Source: Solobacterium sp. (lineage in GTDB: Bacteria > Bacillota_I > Bacilli_A > Erysipelotrichales > Erysipelotrichaceae). From it: DNA of 22,121 nt. Position 1 is the first letter of the stretch. Every line of letters starts with the position of its first letter. A model generated the notes under the pieces. That model was given only the letters and a program-made list of their open reading frames with translations, made no database searches and was not told the DNA's origin. Made by a program: the position numbers and the translations under genes. Below are positions 1-7,222 of this stretch, one piece after another. The stretch covers positions 1 through 22,121 of the forward strand of contig JAFOLE010000181.1 of the NCBI GenBank assembly GCA_017419465.1, given 5' to 3'.

Positions 1-105
1 CATACGGAGGCAATTCCGCCGAACCGGTCCGCAGGGCGCTGCGGGACGGTGGGCTGACGGAGAACATCCGGCAGACTGTCTACGAAAGTAGGAGTGCTAT
101 CGGTC
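1..105 (+). promoter_or_regulatory. Lysine riboswitch (L-box) aptamer, 3' part only
   Basis: The conserved 3' half of the lysine riboswitch can be read in order. There is a GGAGGC...CGCCGAA block at about 6-23, a hairpin with CCGCA/TGCGG arms at about 29-44, and GGCTG at about 52-56. A CGGA/TCCG hairpin comes next, then AGACTGTC at 73-80, a CTAC-GAAA-GTAG stem-loop at 80-91, and the closing GGAGTGCTATC at 91-101. These match in order the B. subtilis lysC leader as I remember it. The 5' strand of P1 plus P2 and P3, and the promoter, lie before the window. Known role: lysine binding stabilises P1 and favours termination. Its place directly before lysA fits exactly. Confidence 0.87.
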
Positions 106-119
106 GAGGGATTTATTTG

Positions 120-152
120 TACCGGCGGATAGTATTCTGCCGGTATTTTTTT
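120..152 (+). terminator. Riboswitch-controlled attenuator before lysA
   Basis: TACCGGC at 120-126 pairs with GCCGGTA at 139-145, and a run of seven T follows at 146-152. The U-tract directly abuts the lysA Shine-Dalgarno GGAGG (153-157). The left arm also contains GATAG, complementary to the CTATC at the 3' end of the aptamer P1 strand (97-101). An antiterminator pairing between aptamer end and terminator arm is therefore possible; that part is inference. Confidence 0.85.
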
Positions 153-165
153 GGAGGTAGTGCTT

Positions 166-1422
166 ATGGCAGAAATCGGAGGTATGAACATCCGCGCACT
201 GGCGGCGAAATACGGAACGCCGCTGTATGTGTATGACGAAGGCAGAATCTGCGATATCCTGAACAGCTATCGGGAACATTTCCAAAGTGACACATTCGAA
301 ACCGGTGTCCTGTATGCGTCAAAGGCATTTAGCTGTAAGGCAATCGTAAAGCTGATCGCGGAATACGGAATGTATCTCGATGTGGTTTCGGGCGGTGAAA
401 TCTATACCGCAAAGCAGGCAGGATATGACATGTCGAAGATCTTCTTCCATGGCAACAACAAGACCCCGGAAGAAATCACATATGCCCTGAAAGAACATGT
501 CGGAACCTTCGTGGTCGACAACCTGCAGGAAGCGGAACTCCTGAAGGAACTGTCAGAGAATGCGGATTATACGGTCCATGCATTACTGCGGGTCAATCCG
601 GGCGTTGAAGCGCATACGCACAACTACATCGTCACCGCGCATGTCGACAGTAAGTTCGGCATCTCCTTCCTGAATGAAGAGGAAATCGTAAAGACGATTG
701 AAGTGCTGAAGACCTGCCCGCATATCGCATTCGACGGCTTCCACGCGCATATCGGATCGCAGATCTTCGACCGCAACGCATTCGGGGAAGAGATCCGCAA
801 GCTGTTCGAATATGCAAAGCATATGAAAGACACCTACGGAACGGACATCAAAACGATCAATATCGGCGGCGGCTTCGCGGCACGCTATACCGCAGCGGAT
901 GCGCCGATCCCAACCGATGAGGTATGCCGGTTCATTCTCGATACCTGCAGGGAAGAGAACGAGAAGAACGGCCTGAACGTTCACCGCATCCTGATTGAAC
1001 CGGGACGCAGTATCGTCGCAGAAGCGGGCTATACCATCTACACCGCAGGCGGAATCAAGACGACGCCGAACCGGCACTATGTATTCGTGGACGGCGGGAT
1101 GTCCGACAACATCCGGCCGGCGCTGTACCAGGCGGAATACGATGCGGTCGTGGACGGAAAGGAAAACGAACCTGCGAATACGGAATATACCGTCGCAGGA
1201 AAATGCTGCGAATCAGGCGATATCCTGATTCAGAAAATCAGTCTTCCGGATATGCAGAGGGGCGATCTGATTGTACTGAAGACAACCGGCGCATACGGCT
1301 ATTCCATGGCCAGCCATTACAACAAACTGCCGCTTCCGGCAGTGGTGTTCGTCAAAGACGGAACCGACAGATTAGTAATCCGGCGCGAGACATTCGAGCA
1401 TATGACCGCGCTTGAGGTATAG
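166..1422 (+). CDS. lysA: Diaminopimelate decarboxylase LysA
   Basis: This is a PLP-dependent fold-III decarboxylase that converts meso-diaminopimelate to L-lysine and CO2 in the cytoplasm, the last step of lysine synthesis. It has 418 residues, normal for the family. The PLP lysine is K53 in YASKAFSCKA. Other signatures are HAHIGSQ (193-199), the phosphate-binding GGG (234-236), EPGR (278-281) and the active-site CCESGD (347-352). I chose ATG 166 because GGAGG at 153-157 sits 8 nt upstream. The in-frame TTG at 151 would overlap that site and the terminator U-tract. It is the first gene of a lysine-riboswitch operon, and the next gene starts 12 nt downstream. Confidence 0.96.
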   Translation: MAEIGGMNIRALAAKYGTPLYVYDEGRICDILNSYREHFQSDTFETGVLYASKAFSCKAIVKLIAEYGMYLDVVSGGEIYTAKQAGYDMSKIFFHGNNKTPEEITYALKEHVGTFVVDNLQEAELLKELSENADYTVHALLRVNPGVEAHTHNYIVTAHVDSKFGISFLNEEEIVKTIEVLKTCPHIAFDGFHAHIGSQIFDRNAFGEEIRKLFEYAKHMKDTYGTDIKTINIGGGFAARYTAADAPIPTDEVCRFILDTCREENEKNGLNVHRILIEPGRSIVAEAGYTIYTAGGIKTTPNRHYVFVDGGMSDNIRPALYQAEYDAVVDGKENEPANTEYTVAGKCCESGDILIQKISLPDMQRGDLIVLKTTGAYGYSMASHYNKLPLPAVVFVKDGTDRLVIRRETFEHMTALEV

Positions 1423-1434
1423 GAGGAAAACATC

Positions 1435-2310
1435 ATGTTGAAAGGCTCAATTGTTGCACTCATCACACCGTTTAATCCGGACGGAAGCGTAAACTTCGAG
1501 AAGCTCGGCGAACTGCTCGAATGGCACATCGCAGAGGGAACCGACGGCATTCTTGTGCTGGGCACCACCGGTGAAAGCACAACCATGACGCATGAAGAAG
1601 ATGACGCCGTTGTGGAATTCACCCTGAAGACCGTCAATCACCGTGTTCCGGTTATTGCCGGCTCCGGTTCGAATGACACCGCGACGATGCTGATGAAAAG
1701 CAGGCGGTATGCGGACATGGGCGCCGATGCACTGCTTGCGATCACACCGTATTACAACAAGGCAAATGAAGAGGGCATGATCCGCCACTTCACAACCGTT
1801 GCGGATGCGGTCAGCGCACCGATCATTCTCTATAACGTACCGGGAAGAACCGGCTGCTCGCTGAGTGTTTCCGCCGTGGAACGTCTCTCCAAGCATCCGA
1901 ACATCATCGGAATCAAGGAAGCCAGCGGAAATATCAGCTTCGCGGTAAGCATCTCCCGTTTCCTGAGTGATGACTTCGTCATGTTCAGCGGAAACGATGA
2001 CATGATCGTTCCGATCATGTCGCTCGGCGGCTCGGGTGTCATCAGCGTCTTCGCAAACACCAACCCGAAGGAAGCGCATGAGCTTGTCGCAAAGTGGCTG
2101 GACGGCGACCAGGCAGGATCCCTGGAGATCCAGCAGAAGTACCTGGATTACATCCATGCACTGTTCTGTGAAGTCAACCCGATTCCGGTCAAGGAAGCGC
2201 TCAATGCGATGGGCAAGGGCGTCGGCGGCTATCGTCTGCCGCTGTATGAAATGGCAGACAAGAATAAAGAACATCTCTATGCCGAGATGAAGAAGGTCGG
2301 ACTGTTATGA
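1435..2310 (+). CDS. dapA: 4-hydroxy-tetrahydrodipicolinate synthase DapA
   Basis: It condenses pyruvate with aspartate semialdehyde, the first committed step of the DAP branch. It has 291 residues and a class I aldolase TIM barrel. The substrate loop is GTTGES (43-48), the catalytic tyrosine is Y133 in LYNVPGRTG, and the Schiff-base lysine is K161 in GIKEASGN. Both residues have the same numbers as in E. coli DapA. AGGAGG at 1421-1426 overlaps the lysA stop and sits 8 nt before the ATG. The 3' end overlaps dapB as ATGA, so translational coupling is likely. Confidence 0.96.
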   Translation: MLKGSIVALITPFNPDGSVNFEKLGELLEWHIAEGTDGILVLGTTGESTTMTHEEDDAVVEFTLKTVNHRVPVIAGSGSNDTATMLMKSRRYADMGADALLAITPYYNKANEEGMIRHFTTVADAVSAPIILYNVPGRTGCSLSVSAVERLSKHPNIIGIKEASGNISFAVSISRFLSDDFVMFSGNDDMIVPIMSLGGSGVISVFANTNPKEAHELVAKWLDGDQAGSLEIQQKYLDYIHALFCEVNPIPVKEALNAMGKGVGGYRLPLYEMADKNKEHLYAEMKKVGLL

Positions 2311-3026
2311 AAATCCTGATCGGCGGAAAAGGCCGGATGGGAAGCCTCATCGCATCCACTGCAGAGGCCGCAGGACATACCGTTCTCGGCATGGCCGACG
2401 CATTTGACAAGAGCGCCCTGGAAGGCGAAGCGGCAGATGTTGTGATCGACTTCAGTCACCGCGACAACCTCTCCTGGATCAAGGACTATGTTCTGGCAAA
2501 TCGCTGCGCCCTGGTCTACGGGACAACCGGCGTGACCGAGGAAGACAAGGCGGTTCTGAATGAACTGGCAAAAACAGTTCCTGTATTCTACAGCTCCAAC
2601 TTCTCCTATGGCGTTGCGGTGCTGCGCAAACTGATCGCAACCGCTGTACCGCTGCTTAAGGATACCTTTGACATGGAACTGGTTGAAACACATCACAACC
2701 AGAAGAAGGATGCGCCGAGCGGAACCGCAAAGGCATTGCTTGAAATCATGAATCCCGACGGGGAATTCAAGGAAGTCTATGGCCGTGAGGGAATCACCGG
2801 CGCACGCGGAAAGGAAATCGGCGTCCACGCCCTGCGCGGCGGAACGGAAGCCGGTGAACATTCCGTCTTCTTCTTCGGAGACAACGAACGTATTACAGTC
2901 AGCCACCATGCGGCGAACCGTCAGATATTCGTCAACGGCGCAATCCGCGCTGCACAGTATCTGGAAGGCAGGGAAGCCGGCATGTACAACATGGACGATC
3001 TGCTGTTGATGGGAGGAAAAGAATGA
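2307..3026 (+). CDS. dapB: 4-hydroxy-tetrahydrodipicolinate reductase DapB
   Basis: This NAD(P)H-dependent reductase forms tetrahydrodipicolinate from the DapA product. It has 239 residues, at the short end for DapB. The N-terminal nucleotide-binding loop is GGKGRMG (6-12), with GTTG at 72-75. The catalytic signature HHNQKKDAPSGTA lies at 129-141, where H129 and K133 correspond to the E. coli acid/base His and Lys. It shares ATGA with the dapA stop and overlaps ddh the same way. Confidence 0.96.
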   Translation: MKILIGGKGRMGSLIASTAEAAGHTVLGMADAFDKSALEGEAADVVIDFSHRDNLSWIKDYVLANRCALVYGTTGVTEEDKAVLNELAKTVPVFYSSNFSYGVAVLRKLIATAVPLLKDTFDMELVETHHNQKKDAPSGTAKALLEIMNPDGEFKEVYGREGITGARGKEIGVHALRGGTEAGEHSVFFFGDNERITVSHHAANRQIFVNGAIRAAQYLEGREAGMYNMDDLLLMGGKE

Positions 3027-4012
3027 TGAAAACACGAATCGGTATTCTTGGCTACGGAAACCTCGGCAAAGGCATTGAATATGCAGTAAGTGAAACCGAA
3101 GATATGGAACTCGCGGCAGTCTTCACCCGCCGTGATCCCAGCACGGTAACCCCGGTTACCGCAGGCGTTCCGGTGGTATCGGTATCCGATATCCGCGACT
3201 GGACCGATAAGATTGATGTTCTGATGATCTGCGGCGGCAGCGCTACGGATCTTCCGGTTCAGACGCCGGAATACGCAAAGTATTTCAATGTCATCGACAG
3301 TTTCGATACACATCACAATATTCCGACACATTTTGCCAACGTTGATGCTTCCGCAAAGGAAGGCGGACATGTCGCAATGATTTCGGTCGGATGGGATCCG
3401 GGACTGTTCTCGCTGGCGCGTGCCTATGCCGGCGCCATCCTGCCCAACGGCAAGGATTACACCTTCTGGGGAAAAGGTGTTTCCCAGGGACATTCCGATG
3501 CGGTGCGCCGCATTGAAGGCGTCGCCAATGCCAAGCAGTACACGATTCCGTGTGAGGATGCGCTTGCGGCTGTAAGAAACGGGGAAAACCCGGAGCTGAC
3601 GGTCCGTCAGAAGCACACCCGTGAGGTATTCGTCGTTCTCAAGGAAGGCGCAGATGCCGCGGCGATCGAGAAGGAAATCGTTGAGATGCCGAACTACTTT
3701 GATGAGTATGACACCACGGTTCATTTCATCGATGCGGAAGAATTCGCAAGAAATCATTCCGGTATGGGACACGGCGGATTTGTCATCCGCTCCGGCAACA
3801 CCGGCGAAGGTCACAAGAACAACCACGTTGTGGAATTCAGCCTGAAGCTCGACTCCAACCCGGAGTTCACCTCCAGCGTGCTGATTGCCTACGCAAGAGC
3901 GGTGAAGCGTCTTGCGGATGCGGGGGAAACCGGATGCCGTACGGTATTCGATATCGCACCGTGCATGCTGAGCCCGCTGTCTCCGGAAGAGATGCGGAGT
4001 CATCTGCTGTAA
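3023..4012 (+). CDS. ddh: meso-Diaminopimelate D-dehydrogenase
   Basis: This NADPH-dependent enzyme aminates tetrahydrodipicolinate directly to meso-DAP, replacing the succinylase or acetylase steps and the epimerase. It has 329 residues, close to the roughly 320-330 of known Ddh. The Rossmann loop is GYGNLGKG (10-17). CGGSATDLP (70-78), the SFDTHH segment (93-98) and VGWDPG (122-127) match family signatures. The start overlaps dapB as ATGA; a second ATG at 3026 is equally usable behind GGGAGG (3011-3016). It is the last gene of the operon, with a terminator 30 nt later. No dapD, dapE or dapF is nearby, which fits the dehydrogenase pathway. Confidence 0.95.
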   Translation: MMKTRIGILGYGNLGKGIEYAVSETEDMELAAVFTRRDPSTVTPVTAGVPVVSVSDIRDWTDKIDVLMICGGSATDLPVQTPEYAKYFNVIDSFDTHHNIPTHFANVDASAKEGGHVAMISVGWDPGLFSLARAYAGAILPNGKDYTFWGKGVSQGHSDAVRRIEGVANAKQYTIPCEDALAAVRNGENPELTVRQKHTREVFVVLKEGADAAAIEKEIVEMPNYFDEYDTTVHFIDAEEFARNHSGMGHGGFVIRSGNTGEGHKNNHVVEFSLKLDSNPEFTSSVLIAYARAVKRLADAGETGCRTVFDIAPCMLSPLSPEEMRSHLL

Positions 4013-4042
4013 TAACAATTCAAAAAATAAATAAAGGGGAAG

Positions 4043-4085
4043 TGCTCACAGATGGAAGCGATTCACATCTGTGAGTATTTTTTTT
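4043..4085 (+). terminator. Terminator of the lysA-dapA-dapB-ddh operon
   Basis: TGCTCACAGATG at 4043-4054 pairs with CATCTGTGAGTA at 4066-4077 (one G-U pair). The inner loop could form GAA-GCGA-TTC with a GNRA tetraloop. A run of eight T follows at 4078-4085. Confidence 0.92.
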
Positions 4086-4112
4086 GAACTTTTTTTGATT
4101 TTGTGCGGGGGA

Positions 4113-4141
4113 TTTTCAATCGCGAAGGCAATAAGGATAGT
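4113..4141 (+). promoter_or_regulatory. Possible sigma-A promoter of the surface-protein cassette
   Basis: TTTTCA (4113-4118), a 17-nt spacer and GATAGT (4136-4141) match the -35 and -10 boxes at four of six positions each. It lies between the ddh terminator and the first cassette gene, where a promoter is expected. The match is weak, and I see no operator or riboswitch in the rest of 4086-4186. Confidence 0.3.
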
Positions 4142-4186
4142 GTGACGTGCGAAAAGAGACGCCTCAAGGGAAGAAAGGAGAATCAG

Positions 4187-5323
4187 ATGAACGTATTACA
4201 ACTCAAACGCACAGCCGCAGTGCTTCTTGCGGTAATGACACTGTGCCCGCGCAGCCCGGTGCGGGCAGAAGGAGATACGGTAACGACCGTAAACCATATC
4301 GGCACCGGCAATGTTTCCATCAGCCTGAATGAATACCGCCTGAGCGCGGACGGAACGGAGACACCGATAGAAGGAAACAGCGACCGGCGGACCGTGCTTC
4401 CGGGAGACACCGTCTCAAAGATTTCCAAAATTACCGTAAACGGACATAAGTCCTGGATCCGCGCAAAGGTAATGACGGAAGGCGACAGCCGGATCACCAC
4501 CCTGAGTCCTGCCTGGGTAAGGCTGTTTGAAGATGATGCCTGGCTCCATAAAGGGGACTACTGGTATTACACAAGACCCGTGGATCACGGCGCCACCATC
4601 CGTTTTACAAAGGAGGTGAAGGTTCCGACAGAGGCAGACGCATCGAATGCGGTCTTCCATGTCATCCTCTGGGCAGACGCCGTACAGTATGACAATTTCA
4701 AACCCAACTTCAATGCGGCAGACCCGTGGTTCGGAACCGTCATCGAAGAATCTGCCTATCAGACCTTCCGTTACCGCGATCCTGAAGATACGCATTTCTT
4801 TGTGAGCTATGAAGGCGGTGCGCAGGGACTCATCGCAAATTCCGGTGACCTGTTTCATAACTTTGCGGTGCTGATGCCCGGTGACCATGTCAGTGACAGC
4901 CTCGTCATCGGCAACGGCTATACCCAGCCGGTGCGGCTCTTCTTCCGTGTGGAAGCGACCGGAGAGGAACAGAAACTCGCGGAACGGATCAAGCTGAATA
5001 TTCATGCGGGAGAGACAAAAATCTATTCCGGAACACTCGCCGACGCAATGAATGAAATCTATCTTGCGTGGATGACGCCGAACTGGACAGCCGTGCTCAC
5101 CTATGAACTGGATGTGCCGGAAGATCTGAAAAATGAATTCGAACTGACGGACACATCCGACCGATGGATCTTCCGGGCGGAACTCAGTCCGGTACGCCGC
5201 ATCATCCCGAATACCGGAGATCCGACCCATGTCGGAACGTACGCGGCAGGCCTGGTTCTGTCGGTGCTTGCGGCAGCCGGCGCGGCATTCCTGCTCAGGA
5301 AATACCGGGGGCGTCAGGGATGA
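4187..5323 (+). CDS. Secreted protein with IPNTG sortase-type wall anchor, first gene of SipW/TasA-like cassette
   Basis: The protein has 378 residues. A signal peptide (basic LKR, hydrophobic 9-19, likely cut after VRA at 25-27) leads to a Ser/Thr-rich, beta-type ectodomain. The ectodomain has the LPGDT and GHKSWIRAKV style seen in TasA/camelysin-like proteins. The C-terminus is a sorting signal: IPNTG (340-344), a hydrophobic stretch rich in Ala, Val and Leu, then the basic tail RKYRGRQ. Attachment to peptidoglycan by a sortase encoded elsewhere is inferred. I chose ATG 4187 because AAAGGAG at 4174-4180 sits 6 nt upstream; the reading frame could extend to GTG 4103 without a good site. It overlaps the sipW-like gene as ATGA. 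The exact function is unknown; it may be the anchor or base of a fibre. Confidence 0.8.
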   Translation: MNVLQLKRTAAVLLAVMTLCPRSPVRAEGDTVTTVNHIGTGNVSISLNEYRLSADGTETPIEGNSDRRTVLPGDTVSKISKITVNGHKSWIRAKVMTEGDSRITTLSPAWVRLFEDDAWLHKGDYWYYTRPVDHGATIRFTKEVKVPTEADASNAVFHVILWADAVQYDNFKPNFNAADPWFGTVIEESAYQTFRYRDPEDTHFFVSYEGGAQGLIANSGDLFHNFAVLMPGDHVSDSLVIGNGYTQPVRLFFRVEATGEEQKLAERIKLNIHAGETKIYSGTLADAMNEIYLAWMTPNWTAVLTYELDVPEDLKNEFELTDTSDRWIFRAELSPVRRIIPNTGDPTHVGTYAAGLVLSVLAAAGAAFLLRKYRGRQG

Positions 5324-5826
5324 TGCGGAACCAGTGGAGTGTATCCCGTGCACTGCGGGATGTATGTCTGGCCGGCACATGCATTCTTTCGCTCTTCGGA
5401 CTTGTCGTTCTGATTCCAAAACTGAACGGTCTCAAACTGTATGCGGTAACCTCCGGCTCCATGGCACCCGCAATTCCTGCAGGATCCCTGATTCTTGTGG
5501 ACCCCGCGCAGAAGACGCCGCATGTCGGTGAAATCATGACCTACCGCCTGAAAGGTTCCGCCGCAGGAATGACGGTCACACACCGGGTTCATGAAATCCG
5601 TCCGGACGGCAGGCTGCTTATGAAAGGGGATGCCAACGCACAGCCGGATCTCAATGTCATCTCCAGGGATGCCCTGGAGGGAACGGTTGTCTCCGCGATT
5701 CCCCGCATGGGATTCCTGCAGGAAAAAAGCGGAATCCGCATGGGCCTGTCCGCGCTGACAGTCCTGTGTCTTTGCGGGTGGCTTGCGCTCGATCCGGAGA
5801 ATCATCGGAAAGGAGAAACGAAATGA
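5320..5826 (+). CDS. sipW: SipW-like signal peptidase I (ER-type, S26B)
   Basis: This membrane serine protease of 168 residues removes signal peptides from a small client set, classically TasA-type proteins. A hydrophobic segment at about 16-33 precedes the catalytic S47 in SGSM (45-48). The general base position is a histidine (H88 in VTHRV) instead of the lysine of ordinary bacterial SPase I, which is the hallmark of the ER/SipW class. The box E motif GDAN lies at 103-106. A second hydrophobic segment is near the C-terminus (about 142-157). The gene sits between candidate substrates, with ATGA overlaps at both ends. ATG 5323, three bases later, is an alternative start. Confidence 0.9.
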   Translation: MMRNQWSVSRALRDVCLAGTCILSLFGLVVLIPKLNGLKLYAVTSGSMAPAIPAGSLILVDPAQKTPHVGEIMTYRLKGSAAGMTVTHRVHEIRPDGRLLMKGDANAQPDLNVISRDALEGTVVSAIPRMGFLQEKSGIRMGLSALTVLCLCGWLALDPENHRKGETK

Positions 5827-6617
5827 TACGAAAACCAGTCATTGCACTTGCGGCACTGGCCGCAGTGATATCGGGTGCCGCCGCAGGAAGCGGACAATCC
5901 CGTATTGAATCAACCTCAGCCTACTTCAGCGACCGGGAATCGCATACGAATATCTACACATTCGGTGAAGTGAGCGCGGACGGAACTGAAACGGAATGGA
6001 ACCCGGAACAGGGCACACATCTTCTGCCTGGAGAATCCATGCCGAAAAATCCACAGATCATAAATACCGGCGCAAATGCGGCGGTGGTATTCATTGCCCT
6101 GGACAGCCCTGTGCTTTCCCGTGTAAGGATTGCACAGTCAGACGGCTCCTATCAGGACGCGTCCAACATTGAGGCATGGCACTACCTGCAGAATGACGGG
6201 ACGGAAGGATTCCATGAAAACTGGATCCTGCTGGAAACCGATACGCCGAAAGCCGGCGTGATCCGGCGGATCTTTGGATACTGCGGCGCACTTCCGGGGA
6301 AGAACGAAGGCAACACAGCAGAGACAGTTCCGCTGTTTACATCGATTCAGGCCGTGAACTACGTGGAAGGTTCCATGCCCATGCCGCTGCCGGGAATCGA
6401 CGTGCGCTTCCTTGCGGTACAGGCAGAAAATCTTGCGCTGGATGACGGAACAGTAACCACGCTGGAAAGCACCCGCATGATGTCTGAAGCCACCCTGCGG
6501 AAGATCTGGAGTATTGCGTCCGCAAATGCGGATTTCACAGCGTTCCCGGATGCGGACAGCGCAAACAGACTGGACCTGCACGCAAAGGAACTGGGCGGAA
6601 AGGAGAATGCAGGATGA
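5823..6617 (+). CDS. TasA/camelysin-like SipW-dependent secreted protein (1)
   Basis: The protein has 264 residues. An Ala-rich hydrophobic segment (about 5-22) is followed by TSAYFSDRES (31-40) and NIYTFGEV (43-50). This is the pattern of SipW-dependent signal peptides, where an aromatic-Ser/Thr-Asp run and a short FxxGxV-type strand begin the mature protein. The rest looks like a beta-sandwich with LPGE...NTGAN, as in CalY/TasA family members. The reading frame stays open upstream inside sipW; I chose ATG 5823 because AAAGGAG (5809-5815) lies 7 nt before it. Likely role, by inference: an extracellular fibre or matrix subunit processed by the adjacent peptidase. It overlaps both neighbours as ATGA. 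Confidence 0.8.
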   Translation: MIRKPVIALAALAAVISGAAAGSGQSRIESTSAYFSDRESHTNIYTFGEVSADGTETEWNPEQGTHLLPGESMPKNPQIINTGANAAVVFIALDSPVLSRVRIAQSDGSYQDASNIEAWHYLQNDGTEGFHENWILLETDTPKAGVIRRIFGYCGALPGKNEGNTAETVPLFTSIQAVNYVEGSMPMPLPGIDVRFLAVQAENLALDDGTVTTLESTRMMSEATLRKIWSIASANADFTAFPDADSANRLDLHAKELGGKENAG

Positions 6618-7222
6618 AACGAATGCGCCGAATCACACAGGTACTTGTTCTGGCGGGGTTGACCGGCCTGCTTGGGACCGGAAGCGCCGCCCTGACATCC
6701 GCCTATCTGTCATCGCGGGAGATGGCGGAAAACAGAGCGGACTTTGCGGACAACGTCATTCGAATCGAAGAGCCGGACTTCAACCCGGACACAAAGACCG
6801 GTCCCGGAACGACAGTTTATCAGAAGCGGGTCTATCTTCAGAACACCGGCAATATCCCGGTGTATGCGCGGGTCCGGATTGCCTTTTCCGATCCGTATGC
6901 ACAGGAGTGCACCAGCTTTACGAACAGTACCGGAACCTTTGCGGCGAACGATCTTGGATCGCATCTGCCATCCGGATGGACAGAAGGAGGGGACGGATAT
7001 TACTACTGCACGCTGCCGCTGGCACCGCAGGCGTCGACACCGGATCTCATCACAACGGCAGCGACGGTATTCCGGGACGAAATCGGACCGGTGGACTATG
7101 AAATCTATGTCCGGGCGGAAAGTGTTCAGACACGCTTTGCGGAAAGCGGGAAACACGCAGATGTTTCCTGGCAGGACGCATGGAAACAGGCAGAGAAGAA
7201 ACAGGAGGTTAAGACGCAATGA
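6614..7222 (+). CDS. TasA/camelysin-like SipW-dependent secreted protein (2)
   Basis: The protein has 202 residues and is close in plan to the preceding one. It has a basic MKRMRR start, a hydrophobic segment at about 8-27, then LTSAYLSSRE (27-36) and RADFADNVIRIEE. VYLQNTGNIPVYARVRI (73-89) is the typical beta-strand pair of this family. AAAGGAG (6599-6605) lies 8 nt before the ATG. The last 25 or so residues are rich in Lys, Gln and Glu and may be exposed. It is probably a second matrix or fibre subunit cleaved by the SipW-like peptidase; this rests on family pattern and context. ATGA overlaps occur at both ends. Confidence 0.78.
   Translation: MKRMRRITQVLVLAGLTGLLGTGSAALTSAYLSSREMAENRADFADNVIRIEEPDFNPDTKTGPGTTVYQKRVYLQNTGNIPVYARVRIAFSDPYAQECTSFTNSTGTFAANDLGSHLPSGWTEGGDGYYYCTLPLAPQASTPDLITTAATVFRDEIGPVDYEIYVRAESVQTRFAESGKHADVSWQDAWKQAEKKQEVKTQ

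Noticed and set aside
1447..2274. Long open frame on the minus strand opposite dapA (275 codons)
   Set aside because: It lies fully antisense to a certain gene, has no family signature, and is rich in Arg, Cys and His, as expected from shadow frames of GC-rich coding DNA.
2921..4018. Long open frame on the minus strand opposite ddh (365 codons)
   Set aside because: Antisense to ddh with no recognisable motif or ribosome site; a codon-bias shadow.
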